From Salinisphaera hydrothermalis (lineage in GTDB: Bacteria; Pseudomonadota; Gammaproteobacteria; Nevskiales; Salinisphaeraceae): a DNA stretch of 64,000 nucleotides. Within the stretch, counting starts at the first letter, position 1. Every line of letters begins with the position of its first letter. The position numbers were made by a program, and so were the translations under genes. Positions 7,303 to 16,372 of the stretch are shown one piece after another. The stretch lies in NCBI RefSeq assembly GCF_040361195.1, contig NZ_APNE01000012.1, one strand, 5' to 3'. The notes beneath the pieces were generated by a model, which had not been told where the DNA came from, did no database searches, and worked only from the letters and a program-made list of their open reading frames with translations.

Positions 7303-8618
7303 ACGACTCGCTTCGTCTCCGGCTCTCGTTCTGGCTGCTGGTGATCATCGTTGGCGTGGCTGTGGTCGGTGGCGTGCTGTCGTTTGTCTTGACCTACACC
7401 GAGGCCAACCAGGTCCAGGACGATATGCTGCGCCAGACGGCGGCGTTGTTCGATGCGCAGCACCTGCCAGCGCCGAACACGCAGCCGGCCGGCGACACCC
7501 CGATCGATCCCGAAGCGCGGCTGCGCGTGGCGTTATTGCCGCCCCCCGGTGCGGCATCGCAAACGGCCTCTCGCACCGGGTTCCCGCCGAATCTGACCGA
7601 CGGGTTGCAAACGCGGGTGATGGACGGCGATACCTATCGGATATTCGTGACCGCGCTCAACTCGAAACAACGGATTGCGGTTGCCCAGCAGACCGCGATT
7701 CGCGACGAAACCGCGGGCTATAGCGCGCTTCTCGGACTGCTGCCGTTTCTGGTGCTGGTGCCGTTGTTGTTGCTGGCGGTGACCGCGTTGGTACGACGGG
7801 TTTTCGCGCCCGTCATGGTGGCGGCCGCAGCGGTCGATCGGCGTAGCGAGCGCGATCTGCAGGCCGTGTCCCTGGACGGGCTGCCCGAGGAAATTCGCCC
7901 GTTCGTGGCCGCCATCAACCGGCTGCTGGGGCGCGTGGCCGACGCGATGACGATGCAGCAGCGATTCATCGCAGCGGCCGCGCACGAGCTGCGCTCGCCG
8001 TTGACCGCGCTCTCGTTACAGGCCGAGCGCCTGGGCGGGGCGGCCATGTCCGATGATGCGCGAACACGGGTACGAACGCTTCGCCAAGGCATCGATCGCA
8101 ACCGGGTCATGCTCGATCAGCTATTGAGCTACGCACGGGCGCAAAGCATGCCCGCGATGCCGACGTCCGTCGTTTCCGTGCACGACCTGTTCCGTCGCGT
8201 ACTGGCGGAGTTGATGCCGCTGGTCGAAGACAAACAGATCGACATCGGCGTAAGCGGCGATGATATCCACGTCCGGGCCGCCGAGGTCGAGCTGACGACC
8301 GTACTTCGCAATCTGATCGCCAACGCCGTCCACTACACGTCACCCGCCGGCGTGATCGATCTTCGGGCGGTACAAACCACACGCGGCGTGGCCATCACGG
8401 TCGAGGACAACGGACCCGGGCTCGACCCCGCCGAACGTGGGCGCGTGTTCGAGCCGTTTTATCGCGGCCTGGGCACCGAGGTCGTGGGCTCGGGGCTTGG
8501 GCTTTCGATCGTACGGACCTTGGTAGAACAGATGAACGGGCATGTCGAGCTGGCCGATGCGGCCTTGTTTGCCTGCGGGCTGCGGGTGACGGTCATATTG
8601 CCGGCGGCGCGCGCCTGA
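7278..8618 (+). CDS. Membrane sensor histidine kinase of the EnvZ/QseC type
   Basis: The 446-residue kinase overlaps the response-regulator end by 25 bp. The ATG at 7278 has AGGGG upstream; a TTG at 7299 that overlaps the regulator stop (TTGA) is an alternative. TM1 is about residues 17-40, a periplasmic sensor loop about 41-150, and TM2 about 152-175, followed by a HAMP-like linker. The dimerisation/phosphorylation helix has His236 in AAAHELRSPLTAL. The ATPase domain shows the N box (NLIANAVHYTSP), the G1 box (DNGPGLD), an F box (VFEPFYRG) and the G2 box (GSGLGLSIV). All catalytic motifs are intact. It should phosphorylate the adjacent response regulator. Confidence 0.93.
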   Translation: MDGFRARLNDSLRLRLSFWLLVIIVGVAVVGGVLSFVLTYTEANQVQDDMLRQTAALFDAQHLPAPNTQPAGDTPIDPEARLRVALLPPPGAASQTASRTGFPPNLTDGLQTRVMDGDTYRIFVTALNSKQRIAVAQQTAIRDETAGYSALLGLLPFLVLVPLLLLAVTALVRRVFAPVMVAAAAVDRRSERDLQAVSLDGLPEEIRPFVAAINRLLGRVADAMTMQQRFIAAAAHELRSPLTALSLQAERLGGAAMSDDARTRVRTLRQGIDRNRVMLDQLLSYARAQSMPAMPTSVVSVHDLFRRVLAELMPLVEDKQIDIGVSGDDIHVRAAEVELTTVLRNLIANAVHYTSPAGVIDLRAVQTTRGVAITVEDNGPGLDPAERGRVFEPFYRGLGTEVVGSGLGLSIVRTLVEQMNGHVELADAALFACGLRVTVILPAARA

Positions 8619-8682
8619 AATATCCAGCGACATGCATTGCAGTCGCTCGTCCGGCTGTGCACGACCGACGGCCCCGACGGCA

Positions 8683-10086
8683 TTACAGTTCCATGGTCTG
8701 TCCGAATGCGGGCATTTCGACCTGCGTGTCGCAAAGCATCGGCGCCAAGTGCTGCATGACGTCTTCGTCGCCGTGGACGAGGATCGTACGCTCGGGGCGA
8801 CCGGTGCGTGCGTGCCAGGCCAGCAGTTCCGGTTGGTCGGCATGCGCCGAGAAGCCGTTGATCGTGTGGATCTGCGCACGCACGGGAATCTGTTCGCCGA
8901 AGATGCGGACGCGGGGCGCGCCGTCGATGATTTGTCGCGCCAGCGTGCCGTGCGCGGCGAAGCCCACGAAGACGATGCTGCAGTTCTCGCGCCATAGATG
9001 ATGTTTGAGATGGTGGCGGATGCGCCCGCCGGTACACATGCCCGAGCCGGCCATGATGACGGCGCCGCCGCCGATGCGATTGAGCGCGATCGATTCCGAG
9101 CTTTCGCGCGTGAAGTGCAGGCCCGGCAGGTCGAACGGGTCATGCCCGCGTTCGAACAGCGCGGCGGCATCGGCGTCGTAACATTCGGGATGGTGTTGGA
9201 AGATGCGTGTGGCGGAGATTGCCATGGGTGAATCGAGGAACACCTGGGTTGCGCCTTCCAGCTGGCCGTTCGCTACGCCCTCGCGCAGGAAATAGAGCAG
9301 TTCCTGGGCGCGTTCGAGGGCGAAGGTGGGGATGATGACATTGCCGCCTCGCCGGAAGGTGTCGTGGATCGCGGCATAAAACTCGTCGAGCGTGGGTGCC
9401 ATGGCCTTATGACGGCGGTCGCCGTAGGTGCTTTCCATGATGACTACGTCGATATCGCCGGGGACGACCGGATCACGCAGGATCGGACGGCCAGCGTTGC
9501 CAATGTCGCCGGAAAACAGCACGCGGCGATGGTGTGCGCCCTCGGTCAGTTCGAGCAGGATGTTGGCCGATCCGAGGATGTGCCCGGCGTCGAAGAAGGT
9601 CGCCCGAATGCCGGGTGCCAGCTCCAGGGGCTCGCTATAGACTGCCGTCCGGCCGAAGAATTCGAGGCTATTGAGCGCGTCGAGCACGGTATAGAGCGGG
9701 CCATGGCCGTCGTGATTCCGGCGGGCGCTTCGCCCGCGCCGGTTGGCTCGACGCTGCCGGCGTTCCGCGTCTTCTTCTTGTAAATGCGCGGCGTCGAGCA
9801 TGACCAGCCGGGCCAGTTCACGGGACGCAGCGGTGGTGACGATTTCGCCCTTGAATCCTCGGCCGGCCAACAGGGGAATGCGGCCGCAGTGGTCGAGGTG
9901 GGCATGGGTCAGCAACAGAATGTCGATACCGGCCGGGTCGAAACCGAAGGGCGCGGCATTTTCCTTGTCCAGCTCGTGGCTGCCCTGATAAAGGCCGCAG
10001 TCAATGACGATGCGCTTGCCCGCACATTCGAGCAGATGACACGAGCCGGTGACGCCGCGATCGGCACCGTGAAACGACAGTTTCAT
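8683..10086 (-). CDS. MBL-fold ribonuclease of the beta-CASP (YSH1/CPSF-like) family
   Basis: ATG 10086 is chosen because AAGGAA precedes it and the conserved MKLSFHGADRGVTGS start lies there; the frame stays open to 10236. The 467-residue product has the metallo-beta-lactamase motif HAHLDHCGRIP (about 55-65), further metal ligands in DAGHILGSA and SGDIGN, and the beta-CASP motifs MESTYGDR, MAGSGMCTGGRIRHHL and SAHADQ near the C-terminus. Family members are zinc-dependent RNA endo- or exonucleases; bacterial single-gene forms are poorly characterised. Two residual metal-binding histidines near the end (HGDEDVMQHLA) are present. It lies head-to-tail with the LOG-family gene upstream (43 bp), probably in one transcript. 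The convergent histidine kinase ends 64 bp away. Confidence 0.9.
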   Translation of the reverse strand: MKLSFHGADRGVTGSCHLLECAGKRIVIDCGLYQGSHELDKENAAPFGFDPAGIDILLLTHAHLDHCGRIPLLAGRGFKGEIVTTAASRELARLVMLDAAHLQEEDAERRQRRANRRGRSARRNHDGHGPLYTVLDALNSLEFFGRTAVYSEPLELAPGIRATFFDAGHILGSANILLELTEGAHHRRVLFSGDIGNAGRPILRDPVVPGDIDVVIMESTYGDRRHKAMAPTLDEFYAAIHDTFRRGGNVIIPTFALERAQELLYFLREGVANGQLEGATQVFLDSPMAISATRIFQHHPECYDADAAALFERGHDPFDLPGLHFTRESSESIALNRIGGGAVIMAGSGMCTGGRIRHHLKHHLWRENCSIVFVGFAAHGTLARQIIDGAPRVRIFGEQIPVRAQIHTINGFSAHADQPELLAWHARTGRPERTILVHGDEDVMQHLAPMLCDTQVEMPAFGQTMEL

Positions 10087-10129
10087 CGAGATTCCTTTTA
10101 TCGTTGTCGTGGTCGGATAAACAGGCCGC

Positions 10130-11116
10130 TCAGTCGAACGTGCCGGAGGTGAACAACGGCTCGCCGCAGGCGGCATACCAGCGCTGGATGCCGTCCCAGA
10201 TTTCCTCGGCCGTCTCGGCGTACCAGAACAGCTCACCGTCCTCGATATCGATCACCCCCTCCGCGATCATGAAATCGATATCGACGGCTCGCTCCCAGTA
10301 CTCGCGCCCAACCAGCACGATCGGCAGCGGCTTGATCTTGCGCGTTTGTACCAGGGTGAGGGTTTCGAACAATTCGTCGAACGTGCCGTAGCCGCCGGGG
10401 AAGGCGACCAGCGCGCGGGCCCGCAGCAGGAAATGCAGTTTGCGCAGCGCGAAATAATGGAAGCGAAAACACAGCTCCGGCGTGATGTAGGGGTTCGGAT
10501 ACTGTTCGTGGGGCAGGGTGATATTCAGACCGACGGTTTTCGCGCCGGCATCGAACGCGCCCCGGTTGGCCGCCTCCATGATCCCGGGCCCGCCCCCGGT
10601 CATCACGACTGCGCGACAATCGGGCCGGTCGGCCAGTGCCGCCGCGACGCGCTGCCCGAATGCGCGGGCGATGTCGTAGTAGTGGCTTTTGGCGGCGACT
10701 CGCTCGGCGATTGCCAGATGCTGCTGCAGGTGCACGTTGCCGGGGTCGGCGCCCAGCGCGGCCTGCAGGCGTTGTACGTTCTGGCGCGCCGCTGAGGGCT
10801 CGGGGATACGCGTGCTGCCGAATACGACAATCGTGTGCTCGATGCCGTGCTCCTCAAGCAGCTGCTCCGGCTTGAGATAATCGATCTGCAGCCGCACGCC
10901 ACGAGTATCGAATCGCCGGAGAAAGGCGGTGTCCTCATCGGCCTGGCGATAGCTGTCGCTCGACAATATCGCCTGTACGCGCTCCGGCGCGTCGGCATCC
11001 TGCTCGCGTGGTTTGGGCTGCTGCCAGGGCAGGGGTTCGTCGCGACGATACGGATGCACCGGGTTCGGCTCTTGCCGGCGCGGACATGCTTCCAACGGCG
11101 GGGAATAACGGGACAC
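10130..11116 (-). CDS. LOG-family protein (TIGR00730; putative nucleotide phosphoribohydrolase)
   Basis: The GTG at 11116 is the likely start: AAGGAG lies 5 nt upstream. An ATG at 11149 is in frame but lacks a ribosome-binding site. The 328-residue product carries the two LOG signatures GGGPGIMEAANRGAFDAGA and PGGYGTFDELFET. These were once labelled lysine decarboxylase but in studied members form the active site that releases a free base from a nucleoside 5'-monophosphate. It is longer than plant-type LOG (about 190 residues) because of an N-terminal region of about 90 residues rich in Pro, Arg and Gln. It precedes the beta-CASP ribonuclease in the same direction. The substrate here is unknown; AMP salvage or clearance of damaged nucleotides is plausible. 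Confidence 0.85.
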   Translation of the reverse strand: MSRYSPPLEACPRRQEPNPVHPYRRDEPLPWQQPKPREQDADAPERVQAILSSDSYRQADEDTAFLRRFDTRGVRLQIDYLKPEQLLEEHGIEHTIVVFGSTRIPEPSAARQNVQRLQAALGADPGNVHLQQHLAIAERVAAKSHYYDIARAFGQRVAAALADRPDCRAVVMTGGGPGIMEAANRGAFDAGAKTVGLNITLPHEQYPNPYITPELCFRFHYFALRKLHFLLRARALVAFPGGYGTFDELFETLTLVQTRKIKPLPIVLVGREYWERAVDIDFMIAEGVIDIEDGELFWYAETAEEIWDGIQRWYAACGEPLFTSGTFD

Positions 11117-11149
11117 AAGCGCTCCTTGAACCGTCGCTCTTGCCGACAC

Positions 11150-11458
11150 CCACGCCGGTCGGAACGGTTGGTTGGGTACCGGACTAGTCCTATTAAACCT
11201 GCCGACGCTGCGACGCTATTTGATCCAGGTAAACAACCCGCCGATTTCGTTGGCGTAGTGGCTCGATCGTTTCCGGGGCCGGAAAACCGACTTTTCTGCC
11301 GTCGGATATGCCGTTGTTACAGAATCGCCCGGCGTGGTCGATATGACCGCATGGACGATCCGAATATTGACGAGCGTCGGCGGGCACGCCAGGACACCCG
11401 TGATGGCACGGAACGTGCTGATCCAATCGCAGGTATCGCAGCGCGGGAGGTCACGACC
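11150..11458. other. Intergenic region between LOG gene and a small ORF
   Basis: About 310 bp between divergently oriented genes. It should contain the promoters for both, but I could not place boxes with confidence. A frame starting ATG 11351 is continuous with the small ORF at 11459 and might extend it N-terminally by 36 residues, though it lacks a ribosome-binding site. Confidence 0.4.
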
Positions 11459-11629
11459 ATGGCTCAAGATCGCAATGCCCCGGTGCCGGGCTGGCAGGGG
11501 CGTCAGTTGCAACAAGCCAAGCTCGAGCTGGAGGCCCGCCGACGGCGATTGCGCGAGGCAGCGAATACCTGGGCCGTTCAGCCGACGAGCGGCGCGGCGT
11601 CGGCTGGGGCCCTTGAATCGGTTCAGTAA
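11459..11629 (+). CDS. Small charged protein, 56 residues, unknown
   Basis: GGGAGGT ends 7-8 nt before ATG 11459, a strong ribosome-binding site, and the frame stops at TAA after 56 codons. Residues about 12-37 are predicted as one amphipathic helix rich in Gln, Leu, Arg, Glu and Ala (QQAKLELEARRRRLREAA). The rest is Pro/Ser/Ala-rich and looks disordered. No family recognised. An in-frame ATG at 11351 would lengthen it to 92 residues. It sits alone between the LOG gene and the DUF72 gene. Confidence 0.45.
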   Translation: MAQDRNAPVPGWQGRQLQQAKLELEARRRRLREAANTWAVQPTSGAASAGALESVQ

Positions 11630-11859
11630 CAGCCGGACCCCCGGGGTGCTTTGTGTGACAAGGCGCGCGCGATAAGCGAGGCTCAGCGTTCGGCGGGGTC
11701 GCGCGCATGGTGGCGGGCCGGCGCGTTTATGCCGGCCCGACCCGGGCCGTATGCGACCGACCTCCGGGCGACTGGTATGTGCCGTAACACCGCCGCTCGG
11801 CTGCGCCGAATGACTGTTATCGGCGAAAATCGCGTCTTGCTCCGTAGGACCGATTCGCA

Positions 11860-12876
11860 ATGGCTTCCGATTCCGACGCTTTGCCGCATAGCGGTTCCCT
11901 GTTCGACGACGAACCGCCACCGGGATCGGGGGTGCAGGCCGCCCGTCCGAGCGCGGCGCTTCAGCAGTTGGCCGCCGGCCTGCCGGACGGCCTGCATATG
12001 GGAACCTCGTCCTGGCATTTCCCGGGCTGGGCCGGTCTGGTGTGGGACCGAATATATAGCGAAAAGCAGCTGTCGCGAGACGGGTTGGCCGCTTATGCGC
12101 AGCATCCGTTGTTCGGGGCCGTGAGCCTGGATCGAGCGTTCTATCGACCGCTGAGCGCGGCCCAGTACGCGGGCTACGCCCGACAAGTGCCGGAGACATT
12201 TCGTTTCGTGGTCAAGGCACCGGCCTTGGTCACGGATGCTCTGGTTCGCGAATCCAGCGGCAAGGGGCGCACGGCTAATGCCGGGTTTCTGGATGCGGAT
12301 CTGGCGCAGCGGGAGTTCGTCGCGCAGGCGAATCAGGGGCTGGGGCCAAAACTCGGTGCGCTGGTATTCCAGATCAGCCCGTTGCCGGCGCGTTGGCTCG
12401 GCGAAATCGACCGCCTGATCGCTCGGTTACATGGTGTCTTGCGGGCGGCAGCCGCCAATACAGACGCGGTCGTCGCGGTGGAAGTGCGCAACCCGGAATG
12501 GCTGACCCCGGCATTCGTGGCCGCGTTGAAGGATACCGGCGCGACGTATTGCCTGGGCCTGCATCCGAAAATGCCGCCGATCGCGGCGCAGCTGCCGATT
12601 CTGCGCGCGCTGTGGCCGGGCCCGTTGGTATGTCGATGGAATCTGAACCTCAAGCACGGGGCGTTCGGCTACGAGAAGGCGCGCGAGGATTATGCGCCGT
12701 TCGACACGTTGGTCGATCCGGATCCGGACACGCGAGCAGCGCTGGCGCGCGTGATTGCCGGCACAGTCGGCGCCGGCCAGCCCGCTTACGTGACGATCAA
12801 TAACAAGGCCGAAGGCAGTTCGCCGGAATCGGTACGCGCGCTGGCCGAAGCGGTCGCGGCGGTACGCCGGTCGTGA
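11860..12876 (+). CDS. DUF72 family protein (YecE-like)
   Basis: The 338-residue product has the family hallmark GTSSWHFPGWAGLVW (about 48-62), a TIM-barrel-like architecture with VEVRNPEW (about 207-214), and a C-terminal VTINNKAEGSSPESV element. About 45 residues of Pro/Ser-rich sequence precede the domain, more than in many relatives. DUF72 proteins are widespread and have no settled function; structural similarity to xylose-isomerase-like barrels and possible metal binding have been noted for the fold. The gene stands alone, 230 bp downstream of a small ORF. The domain assignment is confident; any function would be guesswork. Confidence 0.88.
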   Translation: MASDSDALPHSGSLFDDEPPPGSGVQAARPSAALQQLAAGLPDGLHMGTSSWHFPGWAGLVWDRIYSEKQLSRDGLAAYAQHPLFGAVSLDRAFYRPLSAAQYAGYARQVPETFRFVVKAPALVTDALVRESSGKGRTANAGFLDADLAQREFVAQANQGLGPKLGALVFQISPLPARWLGEIDRLIARLHGVLRAAAANTDAVVAVEVRNPEWLTPAFVAALKDTGATYCLGLHPKMPPIAAQLPILRALWPGPLVCRWNLNLKHGAFGYEKAREDYAPFDTLVDPDPDTRAALARVIAGTVGAGQPAYVTINNKAEGSSPESVRALAEAVAAVRRS

Positions 12877-12975
12877 GTGCGGTGTCGATCGGTGAGCGCC
12901 ACATCAGGGCATGGGATCGCCCGTCGCGAATTCGCTATCCTGCGCGCTCGATAATGGATGCAACCGGATGAACGC

Positions 12976-13272
12976 ATGAGTCAACAAGGCCTTTCCCCGG
13001 AATTTCGCGCGCGTGCCGACGCGGTGATCGATCTGCTGAATCGCCAGGCCAACGAAGCGCCAACAGGCCAGGTGAGCGCGTCGGTGATGTATGCCACCGC
13101 GCGTTTTAACGCGTTCCAGGTGGCGGCGACGGCCGAAGACGCCGAGCAGATGAAAGCCGAGCGCGAAAACGCGGTGAACTACTTCACATCGCAATATCGC
13201 AAGATGTTCGAAGATCATTTCGACGAGTGCCTGAAGCATTTCGATCGCTATACCGGGCGCGGCTCCGAGTGA
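12976..13272 (+). CDS. DUF3144 family protein
   Basis: The 98-residue product starts MSQQGLSPEF at ATG 12976; an in-frame ATG at 12958 would add six residues and neither has a clear Shine-Dalgarno. The sequence FRARADAVIDLLNRQAN and the motif around VSASVMYATARFNAFQVA, followed by a helical region ending EDHFDECLKHFDRY, match DUF3144, a small all-helical cytosolic family of proteobacteria with no known function. The full family length is present. It lies between DUF72 and DUF2252 genes in the same orientation (94-99 bp gaps), so independent transcription is possible. Confidence 0.8.
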   Translation: MSQQGLSPEFRARADAVIDLLNRQANEAPTGQVSASVMYATARFNAFQVAATAEDAEQMKAERENAVNYFTSQYRKMFEDHFDECLKHFDRYTGRGSE

Positions 13273-13366
13273 CGCCCGGTTCGCGGTGATCATCGATCAG
13301 GCATGATGACGGCATTGCGATCATGGCCGACATCATGTCGATCGGTATCCACATCACGGTGTTCTT

Positions 13367-14860
13367 ATGACCGAAGCGCAACCCCAGACCCGCCAGGCGC
13401 TTAATCAACGCGCTCAAGAGCTGGACATCCCCGGACGATCGTCGATGAGTAAGGACGAACTGGCGGCGGCGCTCGAACGCCACCAGCCCACACCCGAGCG
13501 ACCGCGGGTGGCGACTCGAATGGAGGCGTTCAGTCGGCTGGCCGAAGCGGTAGCCGCGGGCGAGTTCGTGCTGCAGCCGCGGGTGCTCACCGGGCACGAT
13601 CGGCGTCGGCATGTACGCCAGACGCTGCGCGAGGATCACGAAACACGCATCGCCGAACAATCCGACGATGCCAAGATGAAGTTCGACGAGCTCGCCGATT
13701 CGCTGTATTCGTTCTTTCGTGGCACCGCGCTGTTGTTCTATCGCGACATGGCGGGCGACGATGCCTGGATGCCGACCGTGCTTACGCTCGGCGATGTTCA
13801 CCCCGAGAATTTCGGGGTAATGCCCAACGTCAACAACGTGCCGATCTTCAGCGTCAACGATTTCGACGAGGCGTATTACGCGCCGTTCACGTGGGATCTC
13901 AAGCGCGGCGCGGTGGGCTTCATCATCGCCGCCGAAGTCGAGGGCGAATTGAAGCGCAAGCAGCAGATCAAGATCGCTCGGCGCTTCGTGCGCGGCTATG
14001 TCGAGGATATGCAGCGACTGGCGAAGGAGGGCACCGAGCAGGACGAAGAAATGCGCTTCGACAACGCGCCGGAGCTGGTGGCCGACCTGATCGACGATGC
14101 CTTCGAGTCGCGCGCCGAATGGCTGGCCGACGATTATCTCAATGAGCAGAAGACCGGCTTTCAGTCGAACGAGGATCTGGTGCCGATTTCGTCGCGCCGC
14201 GACGAATTTCAGGAAATCACCGACCGGCTCGTGGCCGAGAACCATATCGAGGTGCCAGCGCGGGCCGGGCGCATGCGGGTCAAGGACGTGGCCCTGCGCC
14301 GCGGCCAGGGCACGGCCTCGCTCGGGCTCAATCGCTATTACGTGCTTGTCGAGGGCGCGGCCGGCGACGGCACTGACGACCTGATTATCGAATACAAGCA
14401 GGCCCGGCGCTCGGCGCTGGCCGGTTTGGCGCCGTCGTCGGTGTATGAAATGGACAGCCGCGGCGAGCGCATCAGCCATGCGCAGACCGTGCAGCTGGTG
14501 CGGGGCGATGTGTTCTACGGCCATATCGAGTTCGAGGGCCAGAGCTATATGTCGCGCGAGCGCGCGCCGTTTCGCGACGATATCGATCTCGACGATCTGT
14601 CGAAGAGCGACTGGAAGGACTACGCCGATATCTGTGGCCGCATGCTGGCTCGTGTGCATGCGCTGTCCGACGAGGCCGGCAACATCGACCACGATATCGA
14701 GCCGGCGATCGTCAGCGCCATGGGGCCGCCGGATCTGTTTGTTGCGGATATGCTCGAGTTCGCCGTGGAAGCAGCCGACCGGTTGCGGCGCGACCATGAC
14801 ATGTTTCGGGCCGACCACGAACTCGGTGCTTTCGAGCATCTCGATTTCGTGCATGAATGA
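13367..14860 (+). CDS. DUF2252 family protein with N-terminal Rho-N/SAP-like motif
   Basis: The 497-residue product has an unusual head: residues about 7-36 (QALNQRAQELDIPGRSSMSK, then DELAAAL) resemble the short helix-extended loop-helix of Rho-N or SAP-like domains, which contact nucleic acids. From about residue 75 to the end it matches DUF2252, a family with a protein-kinase-like or aminoglycoside-phosphotransferase-like fold. LTLGDVHPENFGV resembles a catalytic loop (D-x-H-x-x-N) and NDFDEAYYAPFTWDLKR could be the metal-binding Asp segment. The substrate is unknown. It stands upstream of an MscS-type channel (91 bp), probably without functional link. Confidence 0.85.
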   Translation: MTEAQPQTRQALNQRAQELDIPGRSSMSKDELAAALERHQPTPERPRVATRMEAFSRLAEAVAAGEFVLQPRVLTGHDRRRHVRQTLREDHETRIAEQSDDAKMKFDELADSLYSFFRGTALLFYRDMAGDDAWMPTVLTLGDVHPENFGVMPNVNNVPIFSVNDFDEAYYAPFTWDLKRGAVGFIIAAEVEGELKRKQQIKIARRFVRGYVEDMQRLAKEGTEQDEEMRFDNAPELVADLIDDAFESRAEWLADDYLNEQKTGFQSNEDLVPISSRRDEFQEITDRLVAENHIEVPARAGRMRVKDVALRRGQGTASLGLNRYYVLVEGAAGDGTDDLIIEYKQARRSALAGLAPSSVYEMDSRGERISHAQTVQLVRGDVFYGHIEFEGQSYMSRERAPFRDDIDLDDLSKSDWKDYADICGRMLARVHALSDEAGNIDHDIEPAIVSAMGPPDLFVADMLEFAVEAADRLRRDHDMFRADHELGAFEHLDFVHE

Positions 14861-14951
14861 CAGCGCCGAGCCGGCGTTGGGGCATGCCCAGCTCTCGATG
14901 GCGCGGCGCTCGTTTTCATGCTCGCGTATGCGCTCGGGGTGAACCGGAACC

Positions 14952-15833
14952 ATGGTCATTACGCATCTAGCGGGCGACGCCCGCACGCTCATCGCCGTGG
15001 CCGTCATTCTGCTGCTCACGATCGTTGCGGCGGGCATGGTGCGGCTGTTGATCACGCGGGCGATTCGCCTCGCCACGCAGCACGACGACTACGATCCGAC
15101 CGGTCTGCTGTTTTCCAAGCGGATCATCTCCGGTGCGGTGTACGTCGTTGGCTTGGGCTGTGCGCTGGCCCAGATTCCAAAATTCGCCGTACTGGGCCAT
15201 TCGATGCTGGCCGGCGCGGGGGTCCTCACGCTGGTCGCCGGTCTCGCCTCGCAGCAGGTCCTGAGCAACGTCATGAGCGGCGTGCTGATCGTGATCTTCA
15301 AGCCGTTCCGGTTGCGCGACCGCATCACCGTGAATGGGCTGACCGGCACGGTCGAAGACATGAACCTGCGTGAGATCGTGCTGCGCGATGCCGACAACAA
15401 CCGGATCGTGATTCCCAACGCCATGGTGAGCAGCAATGCGGTGGTGAACTCGCACCGCACCGATCCGCGTGTATGCACGGCTCTCGAGTTCGGCATCGGT
15501 TACGCCAGCGATATCGATACCGCGCTGGCCATTATGGTCGACGAAGTGACGCGCCACCCGTTGCATATCGACCCGCGTACGCCGGCCCAGATCGAAGCCG
15601 GCGAGTCGGCCGTGGTTGCCCGGGTCACGGCGTTGGGCGAGTCGGCCGTCGTGCTCAAGGTATGGCCGTGGGCGAAAGACGCCGACGACGGGTTCGTGAT
15701 GAGCTGCGATCTGCGTCAGCGCATCAAGCAACGCTTCGACGCCGAGGGCATCGAGATCCCGTATCCACAGCGTACGATCAGTTATCGCGACCCGGCCGCG
15801 GCGCGCGCGTCCGCGGTGTCGCCCGAACGCTAG
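14952..15833 (+). CDS. Small-conductance mechanosensitive channel (MscS family)
   Basis: The 293-residue product has three N-terminal helices (about 10-32, 55-75, 80-105), the last being the pore helix (LAGAGVLTLVAGLASQQVLSN). A beta domain with FRLRDRITVNGLTGTVEDMN and a C-terminal alpha/beta cage follow. The length is that of E. coli MscS (286), so this is the minimal type. It opens at high membrane tension to release solutes on osmotic downshock, relevant to a salt-tolerant organism. GGTGAACCGGAACC precedes the ATG as a weak ribosome-binding region. Its TAG stop lies in a CTAG, and a GC hairpin follows. Confidence 0.92.
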   Translation: MVITHLAGDARTLIAVAVILLLTIVAAGMVRLLITRAIRLATQHDDYDPTGLLFSKRIISGAVYVVGLGCALAQIPKFAVLGHSMLAGAGVLTLVAGLASQQVLSNVMSGVLIVIFKPFRLRDRITVNGLTGTVEDMNLREIVLRDADNNRIVIPNAMVSSNAVVNSHRTDPRVCTALEFGIGYASDIDTALAIMVDEVTRHPLHIDPRTPAQIEAGESAVVARVTALGESAVVLKVWPWAKDADDGFVMSCDLRQRIKQRFDAEGIEIPYPQRTISYRDPAAARASAVSPER

Positions 15834-15842
15834 GGCGTCGTG

Positions 15843-15864
15843 CGCGGGTGCCGTCGTACCCGCG
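15843..15864 (+). terminator. GC hairpin after the mechanosensitive channel gene
   Basis: CGCGGGT (15843-15849) pairs with ACCCGCG (15858-15864) over an 8-nt loop 10 bp past the stop. The following bases are only moderately T-rich (CTTTATTTC), so it may act as a weak terminator or RNA-stabilising hairpin before the DUF1244 gene. Confidence 0.35.
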
Positions 15865-15896
15865 GCCGCTTTATTTCAATTCTTTCGAGGTATGGC

Positions 15897-16214
15897 ATGG
15901 ACGAACAGACCCGTATCGAAGTCGAAGCCGCGGCGTTCCGTGATCTGCTCGCGCATCTGGACAAGCGCAGCGATGTACAGAACATCGATTTGATGAATTT
16001 GGCCGGTTTTTGCCGTAACTGCCTGGCCAAATGGTATCGCTCGGAAGCCGAGCGCCGTGGCGTGACGATGGATTACGAGCAGGCCCGCGAGCGTGTTTAC
16101 GGCATGCCGTATGCGCAATGGAAGGCGCGCTATCAGCAAGAGGCCAGCGCCGAGCAGAAAGCACGCTTCCAGGAAACCAGCGCCGATCACGCCGATACCC
16201 GTGGCGGCCACTGA
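15897..16214 (+). CDS. DUF1244 family protein
   Basis: ATG 15897 is used (GAGG about 8 nt upstream); the frame is open further upstream but without conserved sequence. The 105-residue product contains the DUF1244 core QNIDLMNLAGFCRNCLAKWY with its two conserved Cys residues, and the YGMPYAQWKARYQ segment. The final 20 residues are polar and variable. The family is short, helical, cytosolic and common in Alpha- and Gammaproteobacteria; its function is not established. The invariant Cys pair (CRNC) hints at metal or thiol chemistry. It is convergent with the methyltransferase gene that ends at 16373. Confidence 0.85.
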   Translation: MDEQTRIEVEAAAFRDLLAHLDKRSDVQNIDLMNLAGFCRNCLAKWYRSEAERRGVTMDYEQARERVYGMPYAQWKARYQQEASAEQKARFQETSADHADTRGGH

Positions 16215-16372
16215 CAGGCCGACCGAACCGACGTTCAATCGTGCCGGCCATACCGCGCTCTCGGCGGTCGAACTGTCGCGGCCCGCGGGACGCCTCTCCT
16301 GTTTTCGGCGTGCACCTCGGCCGCGCCCGAGACCGGTGGTTCTGATCCCGATCGGGCGAGACGTCGGCGGGT

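Noticed and set aside
10835..11458. Upstream part of the frame containing the 56-residue ORF
   Set aside because: It is antisense to the LOG-family gene; only the part from 11459 has a ribosome-binding site.
13184..15076. Minus-strand frame of 630 codons opposite DUF2252 and mscS
   Set aside because: It crosses two real genes and their gap; shadow of codon bias.
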